Positions 38,155-46,639 of a stretch of DNA of 64,000 nt are shown here, piece by piece. Position 1 is the stretch's first letter. Every line of letters begins with the position of its first letter. The notes beneath the pieces are model-generated. The model was not told the DNA's origin. It was given only the letters and a program-made list of their open reading frames with translations, and did not search any database. This DNA comes from Nocardia iowensis. Its GTDB lineage: Bacteria > Actinomycetota > Actinomycetes > Mycobacteriales > Mycobacteriaceae. The stretch is from positions 5,642,001 to 5,706,000 of the forward strand of contig NZ_CP078145.1 of the NCBI RefSeq assembly GCF_019222765.1, in the 5' to 3' direction. Position numbers and translations under genes: made by a program.

Positions 38155-38835
38155 TTACCCGGAGGAGGCTACCGAACTGGCCCAGGCGGCGAAAGCGCCG
38201 GGGTTCCTGGTTTGCAGCAGCACCCGGCCGGGCCCGACGAAGTCGAACACGAAGCCCTCACCGGACTTCAGCGACTGGATGGATCGGCCGGACACCGCGC
38301 GCCGGATGGCGAAGTTCATCGCGAGGTCGTATGCCACGACATGCCCGGTGTCGATGGTGATCGGCTCCCCCGGCTGCAGATCGATGACGTCGATGGCGCC
38401 GAATACGCCGACGACGATCTCGCCCTCGCCGTGCGCGCGCAGGCCGAAGCCGCCCTCGCCGCCGAACAGGTTCGCCAAGCCGCCCCACTTGCTTTCTATT
38501 TGCACCCCATGCGAATTCGCGATCCAACCGCCGCGGCTGATGAAGAACGGCCGGTCCTGGGTGATCTGCAGATTGAGCATGTCGCCGGGCAGCGCGGGCG
38601 CCACATCCACCCAGCCGCCTTGCTGCGGCGCGGTGAAGGTGGAGACGAAGAACGATTCACCGGCGAGCACCGACCGCTTCAAGCCGGCCAGGATGCCGCC
38701 TTCGGCCTTGGCCGCCAACGTGACTCCGGCCGAGTGGGCGACCATGGCGCCGCTCTCGACGCGCATCGGCTCGCCGCCCGCGAGGAAGCACCGCGCGATG
38801 GTCGAGGCCGGATTGTGGCGCAGTTGTACCTTCAT
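38155..38835 (-). CDS. AIM24 family protein
   Basis: This 226-residue beta-rich protein shows the family's repeated pattern: FLAGGEPMRVESGAMVAHSAGV, GILAGLKRSVLAGESFFVSTFTA, then a mirrored half with GHVVAYDLAMNF. AIM24 proteins in bacteria are cytosolic trimers of unknown function; the mitochondrial homolog supports inner-membrane organisation. Catalytic residues are not evident. It starts at ATG 38835. Confidence 0.86.
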   Translation of the reverse strand: MKVQLRHNPASTIARCFLAGGEPMRVESGAMVAHSAGVTLAAKAEGGILAGLKRSVLAGESFFVSTFTAPQQGGWVDVAPALPGDMLNLQITQDRPFFISRGGWIANSHGVQIESKWGGLANLFGGEGGFGLRAHGEGEIVVGVFGAIDVIDLQPGEPITIDTGHVVAYDLAMNFAIRRAVSGRSIQSLKSGEGFVFDFVGPGRVLLQTRNPGAFAAWASSVASSG

Positions 38836-38892
38836 ATTCGCCGACCCTACCGCCTGATTCGAGGCGGTAGGACGGCACGGCGACGCCAGTTG

Positions 38893-39210
38893 TCAGGGGT
38901 AGGTGATCACCTCCCAGGTTTGCATGGTGAAGGGCAGATCACACGCTGTTTCCGAGTGCCATCCGCCGAAAGCCGGGTTGCCCCAACGCTCATAGCTACT
39001 GAACCAAGCCCACCACGCCCAGCAGGTGATGCGGACCTGATGCCAGACCGGCGCTCCGCATTGCGAATACGCGCCGGTGCCCGCCACCGGATTCACCGAA
39101 CAGTGCGGCGCGGGCTGTGCCTGCGCGGGAGCCGCGCTCAGCACCGTGGACGCACCGATCAGGGTGGCGGCGGACACGCCGACCACCATCCTCTTCATGA
39201 CCGAGTTCAT
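38893..39210 (-). CDS. Small secreted protein
   Basis: This 105-residue protein has a clear signal peptide (MKRMVVGVSAATLIGAST ... AQA|QPAP). The mature part of about 70 residues contains four Cys residues and is Trp-rich (ITCWAWWAWFSSYERWGN). No known domain is visible. I chose the ATG at 39210, preceded by GGAGGT at 6 nt, over the upstream ATG at 39264. A signal peptide of similar type is found at the window end (63725). Confidence 0.78.
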   Translation of the reverse strand: MNSVMKRMVVGVSAATLIGASTVLSAAPAQAQPAPHCSVNPVAGTGAYSQCGAPVWHQVRITCWAWWAWFSSYERWGNPAFGGWHSETACDLPFTMQTWEVITYP

Positions 39211-39370
39211 GACGACCTCCAACCGCGTGGGGTTGCGACGCCCCGACCCGTTGACAGGCTCCACGCTCTAATCGATCGGGACACCGAGTCCCGCTGACGT
39301 GATCTACATCACTAATCGATCGTCCGATGTTACGGGTTCCCGATCCGGCACCGGGTGGGCCGACCGAGGG

Positions 39371-39739
39371 TCAGCCGAGCGACCGCAGCGCGGCATCGTC
39401 GCGCGCGACCACCGCGCCGCCGTCCGCGGTCAACACGATGGGCCGCTGGATCAGCTTCGGATGCTCGGCCAGCGCCTCGATCCACCGGTCCCGGTCGGCG
39501 GGCGTGCGGCCCCACCCGGACATCCCGAGGTCCTTGGCGATCCGCTCACCGGTGCGGGTGATGTCCCACGGTTCGGCGCCGAGCCGGTGCAGCACGGTAC
39601 GCAGTTCCGCGGCGGTCGGCGGCTCGTCGAGATAGCGGCGCACCGAGTACTCGATGCCCGCCTCGTCCAGGAACGCGGTGGCGTTGCGGCTCTTGGTGCA
39701 CCGCGGGTTGTGCCAGATCTCGGTCTGCCCAGATGTCAT
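39371..39739 (-). CDS. ArsC-like glutaredoxin-type arsenate reductase family protein
   Basis: This 122-residue thioredoxin-fold protein has the ArsC/Spx active site NPRCTKSRNA with Cys14 and the downstream QRPIVLTADGGAVV segment that carries the conserved Arg. It may reduce arsenate with glutathione- or mycothiol-type thiols, but the context has no arsenic genes, so another disulfide or regulatory role is possible. Start at ATG 39739. Confidence 0.85.
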   Translation of the reverse strand: MTSGQTEIWHNPRCTKSRNATAFLDEAGIEYSVRRYLDEPPTAAELRTVLHRLGAEPWDITRTGERIAKDLGMSGWGRTPADRDRWIEALAEHPKLIQRPIVLTADGGAVVARDDAALRSLG

Positions 39740-39830
39740 GCGGGCAGGGTACCGAGCGGCGGATCGGCCGCGGCCGACGCGCCCGCGCCGTCCCGGTTTG
39801 AGGACCGGCTCGCTGGCTAAACTCGACTCG

Positions 39831-41312
39831 ATGCGTAACCGACTTCGTCCGACCAATGCCCTGGATCGCCGACTCGTAGAGCGCACCGCGCGCTTGCGGC
39901 CGTCGCCCGCCGATCAACTGCTGCGTTCGCTGAGCATGAGCGCGAACCACAGCCGCCTCTGGATGGCGGTCGCCGCAGGCCTTTTCGTGGCAGGCGGTCG
40001 CGCGCAGCGGCGTGGCGCGGTGCGCGGTCTCGCCGCGGTGAGCCTGGCGAGTGGGCTGGCCAACGGTGTGGCCAAACCGCTTTTCCCGCGTCGCCGACCG
40101 CCGGCCAAGGCGGTGCCGCTGATGCGGCGGCTGGTCAAACCACCCGTGTCCTCCTCGTTCCCATCCGGCCATGCCGCATCGGCGGCGGCGTTCACCACCG
40201 CGGTGGCGCTGGAGTCCCCGGCGACGGCCGCGGCCATCGCGCCGGTCGCACTGGCGGTCGCCTATTCGCGGGTGCACATCGGCGTGCACTGGCCCTCCGA
40301 TGTGGTGGTGGGGGCCGCGCTTGGTTCCGGCGTCGCGCTGGGGACCCGGCGCTGGTGGGCGGTGCGCGATGATGAACCCGCCACGCTCGGGGCCGCGAAG
40401 CTGACCGATCCGCTGCCGGACGGGCGCGGACTGCTGCTGGTGGTCAACCCGTCCTCGGGCAGTGGCGAAGGCATTGAACAGCTGGCCACCTTGCGAGGCA
40501 GGCTGCCCGCGGCGCAAATCCTCGAGCTCGATGATTCGCTCGAGCTCAGCGCCGAGATCGACGCGCGCGTGCGCCGGGACGATATCGTGGCTCTCGGTGT
40601 GCTCGGCGGTGACGGAACGGTGTCGGGTGTCGCGGAAGCCGCTGTGCGGCAAAATCTTCCGTTGGCAGTGTTCGCGGGTGGGACGCTCAATCACTTCGCG
40701 CGCGATATCGGCGTCGAGGAGCCAGGAACGACCTTCGCCGCGCTCGATTCGGGCCAGCTGGTGCTGGTCGACACCGCCCTCGTGCGGCTGGACGGCACGG
40801 AGGAGCGCGTCTTCGTCAATACGGCCAGCCTCGGCGGCTACCCGGACTTCGTCCGGCTGCGGGAACGGTGGGAGCGGCGGGTGGGCAAGTGGCCTGCGGC
40901 GGGACTTGCCATGCTGTGCGTGCTGTTTCGCGCGCAACCGCTGCGCGCGATGATCGACGGCGAACGCGCCGATCTGTGGATGCTGTTCGTCGGCAATGGC
41001 GCGTACCACCCGGCGGACCAGATCCCGATGTCGCGTCCCCGGCTGCACGACGGGACCCTCGACATCCGGTATCTGCGTGCGGACCTTCGCTTTTCGCGCA
41101 CCCGGCTGATCTGGGCCACCTTCACCGGGACGCTGGACCGTTCGGCGACCTACGTGCATCGGCGCGTCGCGCAGCTCGGCGTCCAGGTCGACGGCGCCCC
41201 CGTCTCACTTGCCACCGATGGCGAGGTGAACCACCAGGCAATGACCTTGGACTTCGCCAGCCAGCCCGCCGCGCTGGCCGTCTTCCGATCGCTGCCGGAC
41301 GAGACCGAGTGA
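39831..41312 (+). CDS. Bifunctional PAP2 phosphatase / diacylglycerol kinase family protein
   Basis: This 493-residue fusion joins an N-terminal PAP2 membrane phosphatase with a C-terminal lipid kinase. The PAP2 part shows KPLFPRRRPP, SSFPSGHA and SRVHIGVHWPSD, the three phosphatase motifs. The kinase part shows VVNPSSGSG, VLGGDGTVSGVAEA and AGGTLNHFARDIG. It probably acts on membrane phospholipid or polyprenyl intermediates. TAAACT lies 7 nt before the ATG and no ribosome binding site is present, suggesting a leaderless mRNA. Confidence 0.92.
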   Translation: MRNRLRPTNALDRRLVERTARLRPSPADQLLRSLSMSANHSRLWMAVAAGLFVAGGRAQRRGAVRGLAAVSLASGLANGVAKPLFPRRRPPAKAVPLMRRLVKPPVSSSFPSGHAASAAAFTTAVALESPATAAAIAPVALAVAYSRVHIGVHWPSDVVVGAALGSGVALGTRRWWAVRDDEPATLGAAKLTDPLPDGRGLLLVVNPSSGSGEGIEQLATLRGRLPAAQILELDDSLELSAEIDARVRRDDIVALGVLGGDGTVSGVAEAAVRQNLPLAVFAGGTLNHFARDIGVEEPGTTFAALDSGQLVLVDTALVRLDGTEERVFVNTASLGGYPDFVRLRERWERRVGKWPAAGLAMLCVLFRAQPLRAMIDGERADLWMLFVGNGAYHPADQIPMSRPRLHDGTLDIRYLRADLRFSRTRLIWATFTGTLDRSATYVHRRVAQLGVQVDGAPVSLATDGEVNHQAMTLDFASQPAALAVFRSLPDETE

Positions 41313-41316
41313 CCGG

Positions 41317-41463
41317 TCAGCCGGTGAATCCGCCGCTCGGGTCGGTGTAGCGGGCCTCCTCGACATCGTGCAGCAACGCGGCCGCGGCCTGCGCGAACTG
41401 GTACATGGCGGCGACCGCCGCGTTCTCCTCCGGACTGGTCGACCACGGGTCTTCGACGGTCAT
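41317..41463 (-). CDS. Small conserved-looking protein coupled to the amidase
   Basis: This 48-residue acidic protein (MTVEDPWSTSPEENAAVAAM then a helical Ala-rich part) begins 14 bp after the amidase stop codon on the same strand. GGAGA lies 7 nt before the ATG at 41463; the in-frame ATG at 41469 is too close to it. Codon use fits the genome. No family recognised; it may be an accessory of the amidase. Its stop lies 5 bp from the stop of the convergent PAP2-kinase gene. Confidence 0.6.
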   Translation of the reverse strand: MTVEDPWSTSPEENAAVAAMYQFAQAAAALLHDVEEARYTDPSGGFTG

Positions 41464-41476
41464 CGACATTCTCCGA

Positions 41477-42907
41477 TCATCGGACGGCAGTGGGGATTCG
41501 GGTGTGGTGGTCGGTGCGGCGCTGATAGGCGTCACCGGCGCGCAGGACGGCCGCCTCGGCGAAGTGCCTGCCGGAGATCGACATCGACAGCGGGGTGTGC
41601 GTGCTGGACAGGCCGATGGGCACGGCAAGCGTGGGATTACCCAGCGGACTCCAGTACATGGTGTGCAGGGAGTCGAGAAAGGTCAGCGGCTGTAGCTGAT
41701 CGAAGGAGTCGAGCGCGGGCGCACTCAGATGGCAGGTGGGCGTGACGACCAGGTCGACCTGGCCGAGTAGTTCCGCCATCCGCTCCTTGGCGAGCCGCCG
41801 GACTCGTTGCGCCTGAACGTAATCCGCACCGGTGACCGCTGCGCCACCGGCCAGGAGTATGCGGGTGGCCTGACCGTAGTCCGACCACTGGGCACGCAGG
41901 GTGCGCCGGTGGTAGGCGTGCGCTTCGGCGAGCATCACCACGGCGAGAACGGCGTTCACCTCGGGGTACATCGGCAGCTCCACCGGGACGATGCTGGCCC
42001 CGGCCTCCCGGAGAACATCGATTGCCGCCGTAAACCGTTGTTGCTGGAGGGGATCGATGCCCACGCCGGCGTACCGGTCCAGATTGTCGACGCCGATGGT
42101 GATCCCCCGCAGGTCGCCGGTGAGTGCGCCGACGTAGTCGTCGATCGGCACGCGGGCACTGTACGGGTCCGTGTCATCGGGTCCGGCGAGCACCGAGAGC
42201 AGCAGGGCACAGTCGGCCGCGCTGCGGGCGATCGGCCCGACATGGTCGAGGGTGTAACCCAGTGGCACCACACCGGATTTCGGCACCCGGCCGAAGGTCG
42301 GCTTCAGGCCGGTGGTTCCGGTGTGCGCGGCGGGCATTCGAATGCTGCCGCCGGTATCGGTGCCGATCGCGCCGAGGAACATGCCTGCCGCGACGCCGCT
42401 TGCCGATCCGGAGCTCGATCCGCCCGCCCAGCGTGCCGGATCCCACGGATTGCGCGGCACCGGAAAGGGCTTGCCCGGGTCCGGAATTCCGATGGCGAAC
42501 TCCATGGTGGTGGTCTTGCCGGTGACAATGGCACCGGCCTGCTCGAGCCTGCGCACGACGGTGCAATCACCGACCGAGGTGCCCCATGCCGGGTCGAGCA
42601 CGAGACTTTGCGCCGTGGTCGGGGCGTGCGAGTGGGCGAGAATGTCTTTGACTCCCAGCGGGATTCCGTCCAACGGTGCGAGGGGTAGACCGGCGGCGAT
42701 CTTGTTGTCCACCGCCTCAGCCTGCGCACGGGCCCGCTCGTCGAACCGGGCCAGGTATACGCCCAGGATGGTGTCGTGCTTGTCGGCGTTGGCCAGGACG
42801 CGGTCCACCAGGTCGGTCGCGGTTAGTTCACGGCGGCGCAGCGCGGCTGCTGCCTCGGTCAGGCTGGGCAACGCGGGAGCGGCAGGTGGCGTCATGATTT
42901 GCCCCAT
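41477..42907 (-). CDS. Amidase signature family enzyme
   Basis: This 476-residue enzyme has the Ser-cisSer-Lys triad of the family: Lys in GIPLGVKDILAH, cis-Ser in RWAGGSSSGSASGVAAG and the nucleophile in GTDTGGSIRMPAA. It hydrolyses a carboxamide to acid and ammonia; the substrate is not evident. A GatA role is unlikely because gatB and gatC are absent. ATG at 42907. A short Cys-rich frame lies just upstream. Confidence 0.9.
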   Translation of the reverse strand: MGQIMTPPAAPALPSLTEAAAALRRRELTATDLVDRVLANADKHDTILGVYLARFDERARAQAEAVDNKIAAGLPLAPLDGIPLGVKDILAHSHAPTTAQSLVLDPAWGTSVGDCTVVRRLEQAGAIVTGKTTTMEFAIGIPDPGKPFPVPRNPWDPARWAGGSSSGSASGVAAGMFLGAIGTDTGGSIRMPAAHTGTTGLKPTFGRVPKSGVVPLGYTLDHVGPIARSAADCALLLSVLAGPDDTDPYSARVPIDDYVGALTGDLRGITIGVDNLDRYAGVGIDPLQQQRFTAAIDVLREAGASIVPVELPMYPEVNAVLAVVMLAEAHAYHRRTLRAQWSDYGQATRILLAGGAAVTGADYVQAQRVRRLAKERMAELLGQVDLVVTPTCHLSAPALDSFDQLQPLTFLDSLHTMYWSPLGNPTLAVPIGLSSTHTPLSMSISGRHFAEAAVLRAGDAYQRRTDHHTRIPTAVR

Positions 42908-42945
42908 CAGTCGGCGAGCTGAAAGTCAGCGGCGCAGCGTGTGGA

Positions 42946-43035
42946 TCATGTCGATACGAGGAGCGTGGCCGATCCCCCTGGATCCCCGCCACAGCAGCAC
43001 CCCGAGCATAGTCGATCGAGCGCAGCGCAGACCAT
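42946..43035 (-). CDS. Possible 29-residue Cys-rich leader peptide upstream of the amidase
   Basis: A short frame starts at ATG 43035 (or GTG 43038), with AGGAAAGGAA 7 nt upstream, and ends 38 nt before the amidase start. Its peptide has five Cys residues, four of them in CSGCCC-like spacing (C10, C13-C15). Cys-rich upstream peptides act as cysteine-sensing attenuators in mycobacteria, but here the link is only positional. An overlapping frame also looks open. Confidence 0.3.
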   Translation of the reverse strand: MVCAALDRLCSGCCCGGDPGGSATLLVST

Positions 43036-43092
43036 CACGAATTTCCTTTCCTACCAACAACACTGGCCGAGCCGGGCAGCACCCGCGACCGC

Positions 43093-44628
43093 CTACAGGT
43101 GCATCAGCGCGGGCCACACCTGCGACCATGGATGGCGCAGCCCGGCGCACTTCCAGATGACCACTTCCTGAGTGTTGCCGGGATAGCCGATGCGCGAATC
43201 CACCTTGCCGACCGGCTCGACGCGTTCGAAATCCCACCGCAGAAACGCCTCGTTCATGGCCACGGCGATCACCACCGTCGCGGCGTCGGGCGGTGCGCCG
43301 AAGTAGCCGTAGCCGCGGCTCGGACTGTAGATCGGCGGCAGTCGATCGCGCGCGAACTGATCCAAAGCGCTTGCCTGCCAATAAGTGTCGGTGACGATCA
43401 CCGCACCGGACCGCTGCGGCGGAGGCAGTGTGTCGTAGCTCCGCTCGACGGCATCGGTCAGCTCCGGCCAGCCGAATTCGCCGTAGACACCGATATTGAT
43501 GGTGGCCTCCGCGTCGTCGGCTGGCGGCTCGATCGTGGACGCGTCCCGCCACGGCGTGGCCCACAACACAAACCCCGTCGCGGCCAGCGCCAACACAACC
43601 CCCGCTCCGGTGCACACGCGCCGACCGATGCCCCGCAGACCCCGCACCAGCTCCACCAGCCCGACCGCGCCCGCGGCCAGCACCACGCCGTACATTCCGG
43701 CCACGTAGTAGATCCGCCCGCCGATCGTCAGAAAGATCGCCACCAGGACCAGCAGCGTCCAGCCGAGGAACCGGTACGGCCGCAACGAGGCATTGCGCAG
43801 CAGCGCCCACACCCCGTACAGCAGCACCACCGCGCCGAGGTACCCGGCGGTCAGCACCGCCAGCGGCACGAACATCAGCCTGCCGCCGAGAACGCCCTGC
43901 TCGCCGCTGATCACCTCGCCCATCGCCAACTGCGGCCAGTCGTGCTCGGCCTGCCAGATCAAGGTCGGCACCGTCGCGAGAACCACGATCGCGCCACCCA
44001 GCCACAGCAGCGGCCTGCGCACCAGTTCACGCGGCCCGAACACCAGCGAGGTCACCGCGACACCGATCCAGAAGAACGGGATCAGCCACTTCACCTGCAT
44101 GTCGACCGCCGTCACCAGCGCCGCGCACAGCAGCAACCCGTCGCGGCGGGTGCGCACCCAGCGCACCACGAGCCAAGTGATGATCACCCACAACACCGTG
44201 TCCACCGCGTTGGTCGTCAGCATCTTGCCCTGCAACAACAGGAACGGCGATGTCGCGTAGGCGATGGCGGCGACGAGCTGGGCGGCACGACCGCCACCGA
44301 GTTCGCGGGCGATGAGCGCGGTGAGCACGATCGCCAGCACGGTCAGCAGCACGGCGGGCAGGCGAAGCACGAAGAACGAACCCGGGGCGAGGATGTCCAT
44401 CAACCGGGCGAGCATCGGCAGCACGGGGCCTTGGTCGGCATAGCCGAACGAGGGGTGCCGTCCGGCGGCCAGGAAGTAGAGCTCGTCGCCGAAGTAGTCG
44501 TAGCGGCTCGCGGAGAACAGCAGCACCGCCGCCGAGATCGCGGCAACGACGGTGATGCCCGAGGTCGCGAGGGGTGGGCGAAGGTCTGCTCCGGTGTCGA
44601 GCTCCGGGCGTTCTGCGGTGTGGGTCAC
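43093..44628 (-). CDS. Polytopic GT39-like glycosyltransferase (copy 1)
   Basis: This 511-residue protein has about ten to twelve membrane segments. The first periplasmic loop has the motif RYDYFGDELYFLAAGRHPSFGYADQGP, with the conserved acidic residues of GT39/ArnT-type transferases that use polyprenyl-phosphate sugars. The C-terminal part is soluble (AVIVTDTYWQASALDQF). Likely role: transfer of a sugar to a cell-envelope acceptor outside the membrane. GTG start at 44628 with AGGAG 6 nt upstream. A paralog with the same layout lies at 60132-61652. Confidence 0.85.
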   Translation of the reverse strand: MTHTAERPELDTGADLRPPLATSGITVVAAISAAVLLFSASRYDYFGDELYFLAAGRHPSFGYADQGPVLPMLARLMDILAPGSFFVLRLPAVLLTVLAIVLTALIARELGGGRAAQLVAAIAYATSPFLLLQGKMLTTNAVDTVLWVIITWLVVRWVRTRRDGLLLCAALVTAVDMQVKWLIPFFWIGVAVTSLVFGPRELVRRPLLWLGGAIVVLATVPTLIWQAEHDWPQLAMGEVISGEQGVLGGRLMFVPLAVLTAGYLGAVVLLYGVWALLRNASLRPYRFLGWTLLVLVAIFLTIGGRIYYVAGMYGVVLAAGAVGLVELVRGLRGIGRRVCTGAGVVLALAATGFVLWATPWRDASTIEPPADDAEATINIGVYGEFGWPELTDAVERSYDTLPPPQRSGAVIVTDTYWQASALDQFARDRLPPIYSPSRGYGYFGAPPDAATVVIAVAMNEAFLRWDFERVEPVGKVDSRIGYPGNTQEVVIWKCAGLRHPWSQVWPALMHL

Positions 44629-44784
44629 GCCAGCTCCTGGAGGACTTCCGGGACGGGACTGCTCGAATGTAGCGGGAAACGGCCGTCGCGCCCGGTCACC
44701 CGCCGGGCGCGTCCGACCCGGCGTTTCGCGGTACCGGCAGGTACTTGTCTGGTTTCGATCCGTGCCGCGTTCGATACTGAGGTC

Positions 44785-45288
44785 ATGAGCGACGCAGTAC
44801 CGGGCGAAAACCCTTATGGCACACCGTCCACGACCGGACCGCAACCGATCCCCTCGGCACAGGCCGTGACCAACAAAATCGTCCGGACGCTACTGCGCGT
44901 ACCCGCGGTCTCCGGCCTCGTCGGCAAACGCCTGCTGACGCTGCACGTCGTCGGGCGCAAGTCCGGCAAGGTCTACGACGTGCCGGTGGCCTATACCAGG
45001 CACAACGGCACCCTGCTGATCGGCACCGCCCTGCGGCCGTGGGTGAAGAACCTGCAGGCGGGCGGCCCGGTCCAGGTGTCGATGGGCGGCAAGCCGCGGA
45101 CCTTCGACCCGGTGGTGCACACCGAGCAACGCGACGTCATGCGGCTCTACGAGGTCATCGCCAGGGACAACGCGACCAACGCGAAGTTCAACGGGATCGG
45201 TTTCACCGCCGATGGTTCGCCGAACAAGGCCGACCTGTACCAGACGTGGCAGCAGGGTGGCGTCGTCATCGCGCTGACGCCGCGCTGA
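44785..45288 (+). CDS. Nitroreductase/quinone reductase family protein (deazaflavin-type)
   Basis: This 167-residue split-barrel protein has LTLHVVGRKSGKVYDVPVAYTRHNGTLLIG and RPWVKNLQAGGPVQVSM, the pattern of the F420-dependent DDN-related family. The substrate is unknown. GATACT lies 6 nt before the ATG and may be a leaderless -10. A strong hairpin follows the stop codon. Confidence 0.83.
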   Translation: MSDAVPGENPYGTPSTTGPQPIPSAQAVTNKIVRTLLRVPAVSGLVGKRLLTLHVVGRKSGKVYDVPVAYTRHNGTLLIGTALRPWVKNLQAGGPVQVSMGGKPRTFDPVVHTEQRDVMRLYEVIARDNATNAKFNGIGFTADGSPNKADLYQTWQQGGVVIALTPR

Positions 45289-45315
45289 GGCTCCGCGAGA
45301 CACGCTCGCGGAGCC
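45289..45315. terminator. Bidirectional hairpin terminator
   Basis: A perfect 11-bp stem (GGCTCCGCGAG/CTCGCGGAGCC) with a 5-nt loop begins directly after the stop codon of the nitroreductase-type gene and ends 15 bp before the stop of the convergent aminotransferase gene. Confidence 0.8.
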
Positions 45316-45330
45316 GACCGGGGACTTACC

Positions 45331-46638
45331 TCAGGTCACGTACTCGTCGGCGACCTCGAGCACTTCGTCGACGATCTCCAGCCCGGTGCGCAGCTCGTCC
45401 GCCGACGTGGTGAGCGGCGGCGCGATTTGAAAACGGTTGCCCACGTTGAACGGCCACACCCCGCGCGCCTTCGCGGCGGCGGTCACCTTCGCCATCGGCT
45501 CGGCCGCCGCACCGGCGGCGGCGAACGGGACCAGCGGCTCCCTGGTCTCCGGGTCACGCACCAGTTCCAGTGCCCAGAAGAAGCCGAGCCCACGCACCTC
45601 GCCGACACTCGGATGCCGGGCGGCCAACTCGCGCAGGCCTTTTCCGAGCACATCGGCACCCACCGAGCGCACGTGGTCGAGGATGCCATCGCGCTCGAAC
45701 ACCTCGATGGAGGCGACACCGGCCGCACAGGCCAGCGGATGCCCCGCGTAGGTGAGGCCGCCGGGATACACGGTGTGGTCGTATCGCTGCGCGATGCGTT
45801 CGGCGATCAGTACCCCGCCGAGCGGGACATAGCCGGAGTTCACCCCCTTGGCGAAGGTGATGAGATCCGGTGCGACGCCGAATTCCTGCACCGCGAACCA
45901 CTGTCCGACCCGGCCGAAGCCGACCATCACCTCGTCGGCGATGTAGACGATGCCGAATTCGTCGCAGAGCGCGCGCACCCCGGCGAGGTAGCCGGGCGGC
46001 GGGACGAGCACTCCGTTGGTGCCGACGACAGTTTCGAGGATCAGCCCCGCGATGTTCTGCGGCCCCTCCAGTTCGATCACCTGACGCAGATGGCGCAGTG
46101 CCGCCGTTGTCTCTTCCTCGGGAGTGCTTGTCTCCCAAGGTGATCGGTACGGATAGGGGCCGAAGAAGCGCACCACGTCGACATTGGTCGGCTCGGCGCC
46201 CCAGCGGCGCGGTTCACCGGTAAGCCCGATCGCCACGCCGGTGCCGCCGTGATAGGAGCGGTACGCGGCGAGCATTTTGGTGCGGCCGGTGAAGCTACGG
46301 GCCAGGCGCACAGCATGTTCCACCGCTTCCGCGCCGCCGGTGGTGAACAAGATCCGGTTCAGGTCACCGGGTGCGCGTTCGACGATCAACCGAGCCAATT
46401 CGCTGCGCACCTCGTTGCCGACGGTCGGCGAGATGGTCGCGAGCTGCTGGGCTTGCGCGATGATCGCGGCGACGATATCCGGGTGCTGGTGGCCGATATT
46501 GACATTCACCAGTTGCGAGGAGAAGTCGAGGTAGCGGTTGCCCTTGTCGTCCCAGAAGTGGGAGCCGGACGCGCCGACGATCGTCGGCGCGTTCAGTCCG
46601 GCTTGGGCGCTCCACGGATAGAAGACGTGGTCGGTCAA
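45331..46638 (-). CDS. Class III PLP-dependent aminotransferase (probable beta-alanine transaminase)
   Basis: This 435-residue enzyme has YLDFSSQLVNVNIGHQHP, TTGGAEAVEHAVRLAR and IVYIADEVMVGFGRVGQW, with the PLP lysine in LITFAKGVNSGYVPLG. It belongs to the omega-aminotransferase group. As the last gene of an operon with dihydropyrimidinase and beta-ureidopropionase it probably converts beta-alanine (or 3-aminoisobutyrate) to the semialdehyde. It starts 1 bp after the binding-protein stop codon. Confidence 0.88.
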   Translation of the reverse strand: MTDHVFYPWSAQAGLNAPTIVGASGSHFWDDKGNRYLDFSSQLVNVNIGHQHPDIVAAIIAQAQQLATISPTVGNEVRSELARLIVERAPGDLNRILFTTGGAEAVEHAVRLARSFTGRTKMLAAYRSYHGGTGVAIGLTGEPRRWGAEPTNVDVVRFFGPYPYRSPWETSTPEEETTAALRHLRQVIELEGPQNIAGLILETVVGTNGVLVPPPGYLAGVRALCDEFGIVYIADEVMVGFGRVGQWFAVQEFGVAPDLITFAKGVNSGYVPLGGVLIAERIAQRYDHTVYPGGLTYAGHPLACAAGVASIEVFERDGILDHVRSVGADVLGKGLRELAARHPSVGEVRGLGFFWALELVRDPETREPLVPFAAAGAAAEPMAKVTAAAKARGVWPFNVGNRFQIAPPLTTSADELRTGLEIVDEVLEVADEYVT

Positions 46639-46639
46639 A

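Noticed and set aside
42926..43000. A second short minus-strand frame ending in HTLRR upstream of the amidase
   Set aside because: It overlaps the Cys-rich frame in another phase, has no ribosome binding site and no recognisable family.
43099..45288. A 729-codon plus-strand open frame
   Set aside because: Only the last 167 codons (from 44785) form a recognisable protein; the rest is antisense to the GT39-like gene and is low-complexity His/Gln/Arg sequence.
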